A DNA stretch of 64,000 bases from Papiliotrema nemorosa (Eukaryota; Basidiomycota; Tremellomycetes; Tremellales; Rhynchogastremaceae): contig JASKOT010000012.1 of the NCBI GenBank assembly GCA_032158125.1, positions 62,001-126,000 on the forward strand, given 5' to 3'. The position numbers were made by a program, and so were the translations under genes. The notes beneath the pieces were generated by a model, which saw only the letters and a list, made by a program, of their open reading frames with translations, had not been told where the DNA came from and searched no databases. Positions 43,503-54,531 of the stretch are shown here, in pieces. Position 1 is the first letter of the stretch. Each line of letters opens with the position of its first letter.

Positions 43503-45654
43503 TCAATCCTCCTCATCGCTCGCTTCACTACCACTGTCCTCTGCCTCGAGATCCACGAACCCGGCTCCGTCCTCTGACCCAGAGTCGAGCGGGTCGTCAC
43601 TGTCCTCTTCGTCGTCGTCGTCATCCTCATCACTGTCTTCCTCTTCACTCTCGTCATCAAAGGTATCTTTCATGTCGATGTCTTCAATCTCCCCATCCTC
43701 ATCTCCTACTTCAACATGCACGCCGTCCTCATCTTCGCTCTCGGAATCGCTTTCACCTTCAATGTACTTGTTACCCTCGCCCTTTCCATCCGCATGAGTG
43801 ACTTGCTCAGCTGCCAAGCGGCGCATGGATATCTGAGCAAGAGCGAGGTCCAGTCGGCCGGAAAGGGAGAGAAGGGGTTGGTACAGCTGCATCCGGGTTT
43901 GAAGCAGACTTGACAATTGAGCCAAATGGACTGGCAGCGATGGCATCTGGGAGTCAGTGGATTGTCTTGAAGCTCAAGACTTGAACTGACCGTCATGAGG
44001 ATAGATCCTCGCTCGACCAAGACGCCCTTGACCCACTCGACGGTACCTCGACCTTGTTGTTCATTCGCCGCGACACCTCGACCTCCACCCCTCTTGCCAC
44101 TTGCTTTACCTTGACCCAGTCGCTCGACACAGGCTTTCAGCAGAGGGAGGGCAAGTTGAGTAGGCATTTTGCGGATAGTATTTCTGATAAGAGCAGGATC
44201 TCGGTGAGAGAGACACAAGTTGAGCAATGCCGGATCAGAGGTATGCAGAGCTTGAACGAGCAGTCGTGTAAGGGATGCAGCGTTGACGGGCCCGTCAATG
44301 ACTGGAGCGGCTTTCGTCGGTGCTGTCTCCCCGTTGGGCAGGGCCAGCAATCGCTCGCCGAGAGAAAGGTCGGCCTGATCGACATCGGCTGAAAGAGCTG
44401 GAGCAGCTTCTTCTTCGACCGGGACCTCGATGGAGGTTGCGGGTGCAGAGTATCGCTGAACGGGTATAGACTGGGATCAGCCGGTGCAAAGCGATCACAA
44501 CTTACATTCTGGGACGCAGCAGCGCCCACCAGGTCCTGAGCATCACACTTGACAGTGGTCTCCGATTTGACCCCACCCTCAGGCAGCTCGTAAACAGCCT
44601 TGACCCACTTGACTCGACCGCCACCGACCATTCGACCGCACACCAGCGATCCCGGCGCATCCTCTTCGTCGACAAAGCTCACCCCGGCGAGTCGGACTAA
44701 TCGATCTTCTTTGCCTTCTACCAGCTTCAACACACTTGGTTTCGAATCAGATTTTGGTCGAGCAAAGTCGAGCTCCTTTGGAATGGCGAACAGCGACACC
44801 TCGCCGGAAGAGTGCAGCGCGGAAACGAGGTTGGTTGAGATGGATGTCGAGTGCACGGGCGATAATGTCGGGGAGGCATATCGGTAAGACAGCTTTGCTG
44901 CTGCTGTTGGCGAGGGCAGGGTATACTGAGAGATGGCCCGGTCGTCTTCGCACACGACGAGGAACGAAGTGCCCTGGGCAGAGGGAATAGGCAGTATAGA
45001 TAAGACTGACGAGGTTGAGACGGGTAGAGGCGAAGATGTGTGGGAGATCTTTTGCGATGTCAAGTCGAGATGCAGGACGGTAACGGACGCGTGGGCGACC
45101 AGAAGATGCAAGACCTCTGCAGTCGATGTAGGCAGGAGAGCCGCCGCGGTCGAAGCGCTGGCGTGTCCAAAGCGGAACTCGACAGCCGACAAGTCATGGT
45201 TAATGACTAATACCTCTTTTGCCGTCACCAAGACCAGACGATCGTCTGATGCGGAAGCGGTAACTTTTCCAACATCGAGACGCCGTAGGACTTCTCCGCG
45301 TCGAGGTGTGTACACTATCAAAGACCCCTTGTCGGTAGTCAGAACGACCACATCCTCTTCCCCATCGGCGGCATTCGACCTCTTCCTTCGCTTCTTGCGT
45401 GCGGCACCGGAAGATATTGAGCTCCAGGCCACTGTGGTGGCTTTGGCCGCTCCTTCGACTTCCCACTCGGCGATGACTCGATCAGCGATGACATCCCAGA
45501 TGGTAAGCTTGTCCGCTGAACCGAGCACGGGCTGAGCGCAAGCAAAGAGGGTCCTGGAAGGGTTGAACGCGGCCACCGATGCGGGGGGAGGTGGCGCTTG
45601 TGTCGAAGTCGCTTTAATCCTTGATGGACCGGCGATAGGTTGTTTCGGTCCCAT
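43503..45654 (-). CDS. UTP5: U3 snoRNP / t-UTP (UTP-A) WD-repeat protein, UTP5/WDR43-like
   Basis: Nucleolar subunit of the small-subunit processome required for pre-18S rRNA processing and Pol I transcription. About 680 aa. N-terminal WD propeller: VAAFNPSRTLFACAQPVLG, KLTIWDVIADRVIAEWEVEG, VVVLTTDKGSLIVYTPRRGE and SFLVVCEDDRAISQYTLP. The C-terminal Utp12 domain: NAASLTRLLVQALHTSDPAL, NTIRKMPTQLALPLLKACVE, GTVEWVKGVLVERGSILM and MPSLPVHLAQLSSLLQTRMQ. It ends in a long acidic tail of D/E/S, typical of nucleolar proteins. Two introns, near 44465-44505 and 43947-43990. UTP5 versus another Utp12-domain WD protein (UTP9, UTP4) was decided by length and the acidic tail. Divergent from HAS1. Confidence 0.85.
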
Positions 45655-45710
45655 CTATCCGTCAGTCTCCAATTCACCCATGAGAACAAAGGAGATGCGG
45701 AGGAGGAGAT

Positions 45711-45799
45711 CAGATTGGGTGCCCGGATAAAAATGGGTTTCGGGCCTTTTCACCAGCGAGGTTTTCAGCAGACCGTCGTGTGTGATCATCATATATGAT
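45711..45799 (+). repeat. Direct repeat copy 1
   Basis: About 89 bp, 56 bp upstream of the UTP5 ATG. Shares with copy 2 long blocks such as ATGGGTTTCGGGCCTTTTCA and GACCGTCGTGTGTGATCATC, and ends with the 12-bp perfect palindrome ATCATATATGAT (45788-45799). Confidence 0.85.
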
Positions 45800-45942
45800 T
45801 TGCATGATACATGTAGGGATAAAAAGAGATCAAGACTCACTATGGACAGTCGTCTAAGCTATTTGGTCACCGTAACCGAAATTTCTCAAACCCCTGAATA
45901 TCAGTTTCCTATCTCGAAAATTTCGTTTTGGAGTGTATGAAT

Positions 45943-46029
45943 CAGATGGGTTGCCCGGTATAAATGGGTTTCGGGCCTTTTCACCAAAGATGTTTCGGAA
46001 GACCGTCGTGTGTGATCATCATATATGAT
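45943..46029 (+). repeat. Direct repeat copy 2
   Basis: About 87 bp, same orientation, offset 230 bp from copy 1. Differences are small indels and substitutions in the middle. Same terminal palindrome at 46018-46029. Copy 2 reads TATAAAT where copy 1 reads ATAAAAAT. Confidence 0.85.
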
Positions 46030-46748
46030 GGGTAAAGCAACGCAGACTAACCTGGATGAGACCCGACTGGATGGCTGAAACTCTGTAGGAGATATACCTA
46101 GATGTCAGCTCGACATTCTGATGACAATTCAGATGGATCGAGAAGATGTGTAGGATCAGTAGATATAAAACAGCCATGTTCTAACAGCATCGTACACCCT
46201 CGTCTCCCGGGTGTAACCCCAGAAGTCGAGAATGCGCATCAGGCGGTAATTCCCAAATGGGACATCATAATGAGGGAGGGCGTGGACTTGACCGGAAGAT
46301 CTACTCACGATTATGTGCTCAGGCAAGTCGTAGCAGAGTTTAGTATGCAGAGTGTCTACAGGACTGATTATCAGCTCGATGTTTCGATAGACGGAAGTTT
46401 TGAGAGACGAGAGGATCAGAGCTGTGCGTTTAAGTGTCTTTGGCGCTTGGCCTAACAGACTCTAGTTTGAATGTTGTACACGAAGTCATCCAGCGAATGG
46501 GAGGGGTCGCAAGGGGGCCAGACTAGGTGTACTTACCTTGTAGTATGGTCAATGTAAGAGATGTATAGCTGGTTCTGTTGAAATTTGGGTGAACACCGGG
46601 GAAAGAGCTCAAAATAATATTTTCACCACGATTTATTTTATCCGCATTTATCCCGCCATCCCTTTCGAGACCTCCACTTGTCGCCTCTGGCCGCCCGAGT
46701 GCAAAATATTTGAAGCACACCTTGAACCGCTATACATCAACAATCACC

Positions 46749-48554
46749 ATGTCGGCAGTAGCGCAACAACCCCACGCAGCGGACAAACCAAACAAGAAGA
46801 GAAAGAGGACATCCAAGGGTGCTTCTACCTCTGCTTCAGCTGAACAAGCATCTCCAGAACCTAGCTCTTCAAAGCAGACTCTCGATACACCGTTACCGGC
46901 CACCGATGCCATCACCACACCTACAGCTCCCACGGCTGCGACATACCAGCGCGTCCCATTCTCTACGTTGGAATTGTCGCCTCAGACAACATCCGCCATT
47001 CAACGTATGGGTTTCGAGACGATGACAGAGGTCCAAGCTCGAACTATACCGCCTCTCTTAGCCGGAAAGGATGTGCTGGGCGCAGCGAGGACAGGAAGTG
47101 GAAAGACCATGTCGTTCTTGGTACCTAGTGTGGAGATGCTCAGTCAATTGAGATTCAAACCTGTCAATGGTGAGCTTGGTGCTGCCCGCTTAGCTGATGC
47201 CAGGTACCGGAGTGATCATCATCTCACCGACGAGAGAACTGGCATTGCAGATCTTTGGTGTGGCCAAAGAGCTTATGCAAGGTCACTCGCAGACGTTTGG
47301 TGTGCTCATGGGCGGAGCAAACAGGAAAGCAGAAGCAGACAAGCTCGCCAAGGGTGTCAATCTGATCGTCGCGACTCCAGGTCGATTGTTGGATCATCTT
47401 CAAGTGAGCTCTCATCCCTTGTGGGGGCTGCTCCAACTAATGGCAGAACACGAAAGGTTTCGTCTTCAAAAACCTCAAAGCGCTGGTTATTGATGAGGCC
47501 GACCGAATTTTGGAGATTGGGTTCGAAGAGGAAATGAAGCAGATCATCAAGATCCTTCCCAATGGTATGTGACACGAGTAACCAAATGACTCTCGCTCAT
47601 GTTTAGAGAACCGACAATCCATGCTATTCTCTGCTACGCAAACCACCAAAGTCACCGATCTCGCTCGAGTCTCCCTCCGTCCCGGACCACTCTACATCAA
47701 CGTCGACGAGGAGAAGAACGCTTCCACAGTCGAGATGCTCGAACAGGGTTACGTGGTGTGCGAATCCGACCGTCGTTTCATGCTCCTCTTTACTTTCCTC
47801 AAGAAGAATCTGAAGAAGAAGGTCATTGTCTTCTTTTCGTCCTGCAACTCGGTCAAATACCACGCGGAGCTGCTCAACTATATCGACGTACCGGTACTCG
47901 ACCTGCACGGTAAACAGAAACAACAAAAACGAACCAACACATTCTTCGAGTTTTGCAATGCTCCATCGGGTATACTGCTCTGTACGGATGTAGCGGCTCG
48001 AGGGTTGGATATCCCCAAAGTTGATTGGATCATCCAGTTTGACCCGCCAGATGACCCCCGAGACTATATCCATCGTGTTGGACGGACGGCACGAGCCGGG
48101 AAATCCGGCAAGAGTCTGCTGTTCCTCTTACCCTCCGAGCTGGGCTTCTTGCGGTTCCTCAAAGTCGCCAAGGTACCCTTGAACGAGTACCAATTCCCTC
48201 AAAAGAAAATCGCCGATGTGCAGAAACAAGTGAGTGCCCTGTTATTCTCTGCTTTCGCAGCGCTAATCATAGCTCGAGGGATTGATATCGAAGAATCACT
48301 ACCTCAACACCTCGGCCAGGGACGGGTACCGTGCCTACCTACAAAGCTACGCTTCATACTCATTGAAAAAGATTTTCGACGTGAACAAGTTGGACCTGGC
48401 AAAGGTCGGCAAATCGTTTGGGTTTGCCGTACCGCCCAAGGTCAACATTTCAGTGGGCAGTATCAAAGCGAGGAAGAGGGACGATGGGGATAGTGATTCG
48501 GACGATGAAGGCAAGGGGAGAAAAGCGTATTACAGGAAGAGGAAATTAGATTAG
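46749..48554 (+). CDS. HAS1: DEAD-box RNA helicase HAS1 (DDX18)
   Basis: ATP-dependent RNA helicase of 60S and 40S ribosome assembly, nucleolar. About 546 aa in five exons. The basic N-terminus ([12 protein letters not shown]) is followed by the Q motif region [13 protein letters not shown], Walker [10 protein letters not shown], motif Ia [10 protein letters not shown] in [27 protein letters not shown] as [16 protein letters not shown] as [11 protein letters not shown], then helicase [56 protein letters not shown] and [13 protein letters not shown]. The HAS1 C-terminal extension ([31 protein letters not shown]) ends in a K/R/D/S-rich tail. Introns near 47170-47202, 47404-47447, 47564-47605 and 48230-48272. 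Identity firm. Confidence 0.95.
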
Positions 48555-49206
48555 GGGTGGACGCGGTGATCTGTACATTTGACGACTTGATGCATGGTTT
48601 CTTTCATATGTCGACTGGGGCTTTGTGTGAGGAACGACAGAACAGGATTCGCATGGTGGAGGCCGCCATTGTCGCGTTTTTGTTCCTTCCCCCTTTGCCC
48701 CATGTCTGACCATGCCGACTCGACGTCGCATCGTCGACAATACCGCTTGGTGAAGGAACAATAATCGCAAGTCGGCCTTTTGCCTGACAGTCCACTGACC
48801 CACCTCAAGGGGAAGAACAATAAAAATCGCAAAGGAGGCAGCGGTACCAGCATTCCGATTTGCCCCTCACAGCGCACACGCCGTTCTCATCTCCTTTCGA
48901 TTACCTCAATAGCATCCGGCAATGTACAGATTGATTTGCCAACTCCTCATGATGTTCATTCTGTCCAAAACGAGTAAACAACAAAGTGATACCGATTGAC
49001 CATTTGGCGCACATGGGCTTCCAGGTCGGATGATACAGGTCCCCCCCCCTTTGTCAGGTCCGAGCAACAATAATGATCCCATCACATCAAAAGAACAAGA
49101 ACAAGTCACCAAGACTCGACACTGACAGGACATGACCTTTGCATTGTTGTCGATGCGACTCTGGACGAGGTGGAGACATGACCCCAGCAAGGTATAAGAA
49201 CCCCGC
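48555..49206. other. HAS1 3' flank
   Basis: No coding exon, tRNA-like box or repeat that I can support. A run of ten C at 49040-49049 is the only simple-sequence feature. Confidence 0.5.
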
Positions 49207-49795
49207 ATGCATGGACACCTTGATCTTGCACGTCCCTACTCGGTCAAACCGATCCACCGCCTACCAGTTGTGCATATCCACCCATACGATACACTGCCTC
49301 GTCCAGTCATGTCTCCAGTCACTCGACCTGTCACCCACCGGCGATGCGTCTCTGCTCCTCCCATGGTTGCGTTCGAAATGACTACTCTGCGTTCAACCCT
49401 CCCTAGAGTCTCGTGAGCCTGCTCAAACCCTCCCGTCGTAGACACAGTTGCTGATATTCAGACGCCAAAAACATCATGGGCATCATCGCACAACCTCCAT
49501 GATCCATATCCCGACTTCATCCCAAATCCACTTACCCCTCATCCGCTCTGAAAACGATAAGACTTCGCCTGAACCACTACCCTCCTTGTCTGATCTCGAT
49601 CTCTCTCCACATGCTAGTCCCACTCTCCCACTATCCAGGTCCCCTTCACCTTCACCTTCACTCAAGATGGAAAAGCGCATGGTAAAGGTTGATCCTTCCG
49701 TTGCGGCGTATTTGAAGAAAGGCGGCGTGATCTATGTAAGAAGCAAGGAGGGGAGGAGGGTAAAGCTGCACTTGCCCCGAATCGCCTTGATGTGA
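49207..49795 (+). CDS. Possible small two-exon protein
   Basis: Two frames join cleanly across a 49-nt intron (49413-49461) with donor GTGAGC and a CTGAT branch-like sequence 10 bases before the CAG acceptor. The product is about 179 aa from the ATG at 49207, or 145 aa from the ATG at 49309. The first part is basic (MSPVTRPVTHRRCVSAPPMV), the middle is S/P-rich (LPSLSDLDLSPHASPTLPLS), and the end is a compact basic segment, KRMVKVDPSVAAYLKKGGVI then KEGRRVKLHLPRIALM, the only part that looks folded. No family recognised. The matching phase across the intron is the main support. Confidence 0.42.
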
Positions 49796-50175
49796 AGAGG
49801 AGGCCAGATACAGGAGACTCAGGTCGGATGTTGGCGGAGCAATAAGGGTTCGAGAGGCTACGATAATCGTGTAACGAAGAACCTTGTAATGATGAACCCA
49901 AATGTCTTTAGTGTGAGGCCGGACAGCGATCAGATGCCCACTGGATAGATAGAGAAGCCAAAGAGAGGAGAGATCTTCGTCGTCGATCTGTGGTCCAAGT
50001 CTTCAGTGACTGTATAGTTGTGTGGGGCAATTGCATTAGCATTTGGACCGACACAGGCCGCTTCGACAATGTGACATTAGAACAACAGAGGGTGTCAGCC
50101 TAGCGCCATTGTCGGGTGCAGTAACAACGTGCAAGCCGAGCATGAAGACGTCAATACATCGTGAAAACATCAAAA
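49796..50175. other. Spacer between small gene and RPA49 3' end
   Basis: Convergent 3' region; nothing recognisable in it. Confidence 0.45.
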
Positions 50176-51614
50176 CTATCGTCTTGTCGGTGCACGCATA
50201 CGTTGTCGAGGGAAGACGACTGGCGCTTTGAGAACCGCTCTTCGGTTCAACCTTGCGTCTGCCATGGATATTCCCAACTTTTCCCTTTCAGCAGGAGTAG
50301 CAATGTCGACCTTGCATCCGAGAGATTTGAAAATGTCGATGATTCTGCACATCAACCAGAGTCCCACGCAGCCCGCGGTCGCTCACTTGGCCTGAGGGAG
50401 AGCCAGCTCTTTGGCTACTTTGCCTAGTTCCACACTGTACTCGTCCATATGTAACCAGACGACGCAGATCCAAGCGAGAAGTTTCGTCTTCATCTTGTCT
50501 GTCACTGTGCGTTTCTTCCCGTCCGTCTCGGTGAATCGGTCCAGCAATCCATCGAGCATTTGTTGAGGGACACCAGGGAATTTTGACGGGATTTCCGATT
50601 TGCTCAGTTTGCTCAACCTCGGTGCAATGTTGTACAAGCACAACAGGGCAGAGAGGTAGTACGCCATTCGCCTATAATCAGCGAAAGCTCTCGAGGAAAT
50701 TGCACTGGAAGCAATGCGAATCGTGCCGTCCACTCACATGGCGTTCTTCTTGACGCTAGACGCCGATCCAGATCCCACGATGAGTCGCATCTTGTTCTCG
50801 ACGAATCTACACCTTCTCCAAGGTAACAATCCCGACCTCTCCTTATCATCCTTGGCTTTGATCAACGGTGCATAATCGATCGCATTCCATTCCGCGTCGC
50901 CCAATAACGCCTCTCGAGGGTAAATCAACGAAGGTTCTTCCGTGGTCATATTCGGTTGAGGGATCAATTCCGAGGGTTGAACCACCTCTTCCGCCTTTTC
51001 ACCCTCCGCAATGGTATCGATCAAGTGACCTTTGATACTCTCCATAGCGACCACATCGACCTTGTTCCGTTCGTCGGCCCGGATCTGCGACTTGGCCTTT
51101 TTCGTCCCGAACGTCTCTCCTAGAGTATTGCGTTGTTCTCTCCAATGTGCCATACGAGTCTCTTCAGCTGTCAATCTGGCATTTCGGAGTCGCTTCACTC
51201 GGTGTCCTAGGAGGTATAACGGTGTAGACGCATAGACCTCGAGTGAACCAGTGGCAGGGTTGTAGATTGCTGGAAGGTATTGACAATCTTTACCCTCACT
51301 GCCTCCAGTTCGATCTCGGTTGGTAGAGAAATACTCGACATCTTCGGTCTCTCCAGCGATCAGAGTGTGCTGTTTGGTGATATCTGAGGAGGAGCTCGGG
51401 TCACGGGTGTAGAGCGTGAAAGGGGTGTTGGCGGAGGGTCGGACAGAGGGGAAGTTGACTACGAGATGAGCCCTGTTGTCGATGTTTGTAGCAACTCACC
51501 AAAGACGGGTCCGACAGATGAGGAGGGTTCGATCACTCGTACATTACTGTCAGACGAGACGTCTGCTGCCATGGATTTCCTCTTGTGACTCTTCTTGCTC
51601 GTCTCTGCTGACAT
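50176..51614 (-). CDS. RPA49: RNA polymerase I subunit A49
   Basis: TFIIF/TFIIE-like Pol I subunit, partner of A34.5, needed for initiation and elongation on rDNA in the nucleolus. About 415 aa in five exons. The N-terminal dimerisation barrel: NFPSVRPSANTPFTLYTRD, TLIAGETEDVEYFSTN, YLPAIYNPATGSLEVYAST and YLLGHRVKRLR. Linker: RNTLGETFGTKKAKSQIRAD. C-terminal tandem winged helix: IDYAPLIKAKDDKERSGLLP, MAYYLSALLCLYNIAPRLS, VTDKMKTKLLAWICVVWLH, and IIDIFKSLGCKVDIATPAER. The start at 51614 (MSAETSKKSHKRKS) is 10 codons inside a slightly longer frame opening at 51644. Shares a bidirectional promoter of only about 170 bp with VPS38. Confidence 0.92.
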
Positions 51615-51781
51615 TGTGGTGGGTCGATGCTCGCTGCTGCCCATCCAAAAAATCTCGTGAGCCCGGCTAAATCAAGAAGCGGCGATCTCCGCTAAGTCAA
51701 CACATCACACCCACTGAGAACGTCACTGCAGCCTCGACCGTCTAGATACAAGACCTGCAAGACTCGGTGAGGTGCTCGAGT

Positions 51782-54442
51782 ATGCAGCATGGAGCGCACG
51801 ATAGAAGAGAACCAGTGGGTCTGGGACAGTCGAGGTTTGCTGACGATCAGTTTCGTATACGCCAAATAACGGGGTAAGCTCACACCTCACGCTGAACGTT
51901 ACTCACTTCAGTATCCGGATCCATCAATTGACCCTTCCCGATGCGCTTTTACTGGGAGCGAGATATACCCAGCAAGATGATCTCGATATCTCGCCGCTAC
52001 CTCATCAAACCCTTGCTGGACCGTCCTCGCCTAGACTGCAGAGGACCACTTCGTCCGTCTCACATCACTCGTTGTCTCGACGCGAGAGACGCATATCGAC
52101 ATCTACGATCCAAGATGCCTCAGAAATTACACGCACCCGATCTCACTCCACCTCTCTAACACCCGCATCGCCTGCTACGAGGAATGTCCGAACCACTCGG
52201 CCCCGCGCACCGACATTAGCTGGAGAGGCAATGGGTCAAACTGTGGACCGGTCTCCTGATGTAGTCTTTGAGAAGCAGGAAGGGACGGGATCTGGGTCTG
52301 GACCGAGGAGATTAGCAAGGAGTTTCATCACCTTGACAGTGATCCCACCTCCTTCGACGTCTGCTCCTGCTACTCCCCGAACATCACGCTTTGGAAGTGC
52401 CAAATCGCCTTTATCGCCAACGACGTCTCCGACCGACGACAAGCGTAAGAGGACAACATCACAAGGATCCACACGGCCCCCTATTCGCAGGCCTACATCC
52501 TCAAGCTTCAACATACCACTATCACGTACCATCTCCGATCGACCGAACGGAACTCGGCAAGCCAGACCCACCATTTCCACCCATTCTTCCTCATCTTCGT
52601 TGAAGTCTCCCTTGCTTTCGCCAAAGGAACGACCGGAAGACATCACTGTCCCATTCTATATCTCACCCATACACCATCCGTCCATCTTTCCGCGTTATTC
52701 TTCCTTGACTACGGGGGACTTTGCTTCTTGGATGACCACAGAGCAAGGGGCAAGCACGTCGGTTTTTCTGGAAATATGGCAAGAGTCGCCCTCGGGCTGG
52801 CAAACTCTGGAAGGTGTAGGCGGGGATATAGATCTGAACAAACTGCGCCGAGTGGAAAAGGACACAGTGTTGGGTGATAACACCATCTTATTCAGCTTTG
52901 CGCCGGATGCGAAAGCGCTATACTACGTCTCTGCGGACGATGCGCCACCGCCGGAGAAGAAGAAACATACGGTCAAGGGGATCGTAGAGAGGAGTATGAG
53001 GGAAACGCGAATGAAGAGAGGTGTCGGCGTGGGAGCTTTACATCAGTCAGTGAAATCTACCATATTACAGATAGGCTTGGAGGGCACGACGCGCTGACCG
53101 TCCAGGTTGATCAATATCCAGACGGTATTGGCAGACGTGAAGAAGGAGATTACGGAAGTTCAAGCGAAAATCGATCGAATGTTGTTGAAGGATCTCGATC
53201 ATCGAGGAGTCGTAGGTTGCTGGAAACGGAGTAGCATCTGACATTTAGAAACGCGATGTCGACGAGAGAAAAGCCACATGTGCGTGGCTGTCCGAAAAGA
53301 CAGAAGAAGTAGTCAAGGCGACCAAGGAGGGTAAGTCGAGATTCCGCAATATCAATCTAACGACAGTCGAAGCTCATGTTGTACTGCGCGAACAAGCCCT
53401 TCAGGAGAGACGGAAATTGTTAGATCAAGCACACCAACATGCCAATCTTCTCCACGGCCATGCGTCCGAACTCACCGAGAAGATACATTCTGTCGAGTGA
53501 GTATTGTGTACAACTCAACTGATCCCAGTGCGGAGCGGTCAGCAATTCTCGATTCGGTCCAGCACTACCGGACGTATCACGTCCAAACCCTCGACTCGCT
53601 GTTCCCGATCTTACCTCTACAAGCATCATCACTCTTATACTCCATTCTGGACGTTCCGCTACCTATCCCCGTCGGACCCAAAGATCCCGCTCCGCCTTTT
53701 TCTGTCCCAGCTTCGGCCCTCCCAGAAGGTGTCTCCCGGATCGACGAGAAGACTACTGCTGCGGCATTTGGATACGTTGCGATGGTCGTGCAGATCTTGG
53801 GGAACCTTGGTGGAGCTACCGGTGGGATCCCGTATCCTGTGACTTGCGCTGGAAACCGCAGTTTGGTCAAGGATGTCGTGTCGGTCATGCAGGGGCCTCG
53901 ATCGTGAGTGACTTCTTATCCGGACAACCTGAGAGCGAAGGCCAGGGGCTGATGCCAGATTCCCTTTGTATGCCAAAGGCGTCGAGAGGTATCGATACGA
54001 ATACGCCGTGTTTCTATTGAACAAAAACATTGAAACGCTCATGCAAGAAGCGAATATTCGACTGGTGGATCTACGACACACCCTACCAAACCTCAAAGTG
54101 CTCTTACTCACGTTGTCCTCGCCTGTATCCCTCCCTTCTCTCTCGTCTTTCCCCACCTTGTCCCGCTCGACGACATTCTATGATAGTCGAGCATCTTCTC
54201 GACAAACGTCGAGTTCGTGGCCTCGACCCATCATGTCGCCCGTGGGATCGCATACCTCGCTCTCGCTCGCTAACACGCCTTCACCAGTCAAGGCAAAGTC
54301 TAGACTACGTCGGAGCTTGGTGTTCCAGTCTGATGGTGGGATGGAAGAGGACGAGAAGAGTGCGAATGGGGAGAGCGATGATGGGGCTACGGCCACTTCT
54401 GTATCGATGAGCATGTCGAATATGATGGATACAATGCATTGA
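51782..54442 (+). CDS. VPS38: VPS38/UVRAG subunit of class III PI3-kinase complex II
   Basis: Endosomal subunit of the Vps34-Vps15-Vps30/Beclin complex that makes PI3P for vacuolar sorting. Start resolved by frame: exon 1 (51782-51873) encodes MQHGAHDRREPVGLGQSRFA then FRIRQITG, a 38-nt intron follows, and exon 2 opens IRIHQLTLPDALLLGARYT, the conserved N-terminal strand of UVRAG proteins. A C2-like region follows after a long S/T/P-rich insert (PFYISPIHHPSIFPRYSSL, FLEIWQESPSGWQ); then a coiled coil (LINIQTVLADVKKEITEVQA, EQALQERRKLLDQAHQHANL) and the BARA2-like fold (HYRTYHVQTLDSLFPILPLQ, GYVAMVVQILGNLGG, FPLYAKGVERYRYEYAVFLL, LRHTLPNLKVLL). The tail is S-rich. About 770 aa with around eight introns. 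Confidence 0.88.
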
Positions 54443-54531
54443 TACAGCGCGTTAGACTATTGATACACAGTCATCTCCACACCTTCCGATATAGCATCGC
54501 CCGGGTTGACATGTCAAGGTGGTTTGGGCGA

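Larger units (their letters stand above)
45655..46748. other. 1.1 kb divergent spacer between UTP5 and HAS1
   Basis: Contains a two-copy direct repeat (45711-45799 and 45943-46029), an RRPE-like GAAAATTTC at 45916-45924 flanked by an inverted CGAAATTT near 45878, and a PAC-core-like GATGAG at 46055-46060. A 117-codon open frame at 46102-46455 (plus) has no motif and I do not call it. Confidence 0.5.

Noticed and set aside
46102..46455. 117-codon open frame in the UTP5/HAS1 spacer
   Set aside because: No motif, hydrophobic core or splice pattern; adjacent to repeats and within a regulatory-looking region.
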